Assembly: GCA_012728785.1 (NCBI GenBank)
Contig: JAAYEK010000066.1
Location: 1-50,141 of the forward strand
Reading direction: 5' to 3'
Length of the DNA: 50,141 bases
Source: Bacillota bacterium
Lineage (GTDB): Bacteria > Bacillota > UBA4882 > UBA8346
This document shows, one piece after another, positions 49,953 through 50,141 of this stretch; position 1 is the stretch's first letter, and every line of letters starts with the position of its first letter. Under the pieces are notes generated by a model. That model was not told where the DNA came from and searched no databases. It saw nothing but the letters and a program-made list of their open reading frames with translations. A program made the position numbers and the translations under genes.

Positions 49953-50141
49953 ATGAATAAACTGCAAAAACAATATTTTGAGATTAAAACTGCTTTGAGG
50001 GCTCGTCCTACTAGGACGGAGATGTATTTGAGGTTAGGCAAGAAGGTTGATAAGTATCTGCGCTGGGGTTGGTTGAGTTTCCTTAGGGAAATTGGGGAGT
50101 TGACTCCAGAGGAGAGGCTGTTTGTCGGGACTATGGCGGAG
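49953..50141 (+). CDS. start of an unrecognised gene, cut by the window edge
   Basis: The ATG at 49953 is nine bases after GGGAAGG (49937-49943) and opens a frame that runs to the end of the window (63 codons seen). The visible part is a basic, helical N-terminus with ARPTRTEMYLRLGKKVDKYL, recalling the short xRPTRxE repeat segments found in some DNA-binding or helicase-associated modules, and ends in EERLFVGTMAE. I cannot name the family. An in-frame ATG at 49944 is possible but overlaps the ribosome site. Confidence 0.6.
   Translation, partial: MNKLQKQYFEIKTALRARPTRTEMYLRLGKKVDKYLRWGWLSFLREIGELTPEERLFVGTMAE

Overview
The window looks like a chromosomal piece of an anaerobic, endospore-forming, flagellated Bacillota (Firmicutes). 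Three lines of evidence support this. The gene order dnaX-yaaK-recR-yaaL-bofA-csfB-yaaO-tmk-yaaQ-yaaR-holB-yaaT (27.2 to 18.5 kb, minus strand) is almost that of Bacillus subtilis and includes the sporulation regulators bofA and csfB. A Spo0E-like phosphatase, a SleB-type cortex hydrolase, a leucine T-box and consensus sigma-A promoters are present. A small TM1266-type protein, a family tied to [FeFe]-hydrogenase systems, suggests an anaerobe. A xyl gene set, a cytoplasmic GH10 xylanase and a CBM25 protein suggest growth on plant polysaccharide. I cannot name a species; a deep Clostridia/Limnochordia-type lineage is only a guess.

Layout. 0.2-6.9 kb: AT-rich accessory region, all genes on the plus strand and many decaying: an MntA/HepT toxin-antitoxin pair, an antitoxin-like ORF followed by a Doc remnant, an AAC(6')-like acetyltransferase, two broken GNAT genes, a DUF2251-like pseudogene, a membrane-anchored hydrolase, a DUF5680-like protein and a cupin. 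7.0-16.5 kb: carbon metabolism (pyruvate-oxidase-like TPP enzyme, CBM25 protein, xylR-xylB-divergent xylose isomerase, tRNA-Met and tRNA-Lys, pgi, an oxidoreductase). 16.5-18.5 kb: leuA behind a T-box leader. 18.5-27.2 kb: the conserved replication/recombination/sporulation block. 27.5-33.1 kb: hydrogenase-associated regulator, secreted beta-propeller, GH10 xylanase, serS, LysM-SleB hydrolase. 33.6-43.0 kb: a receiver-like/HDOD signalling protein, a class A PBP, then cheD-cheA-cheW-cheR-cheB and cheY. Good sigma-D-type (flagellar) promoters precede both the HDOD gene and cheD. 43.1-48.1 kb: murI, an 806-residue TPR protein, an aminotransferase, tRNA-Leu. 48.2-50.1 kb: Spo0E-like gene, a structured leader with an XRE regulator, a hairpin-dense non-coding stretch, and the start of an unrecognised gene cut by the window edge.

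The most interesting item is non-coding. At 49353-49708 six hairpins with unrelated stem sequences all have the same apex: an NGGA tetraloop closed by an A-U pair. Three read this way on the minus strand and three on the plus strand, diverging from a common centre. This is the geometry of CsrA/RsmA binding sites. A CsrA-sequestering RNA is one reading; a mobile palindromic repeat family is the main alternative. The chemotaxis genes and sigma-D-like promoters make a CsrA-FliW system elsewhere in the genome plausible.
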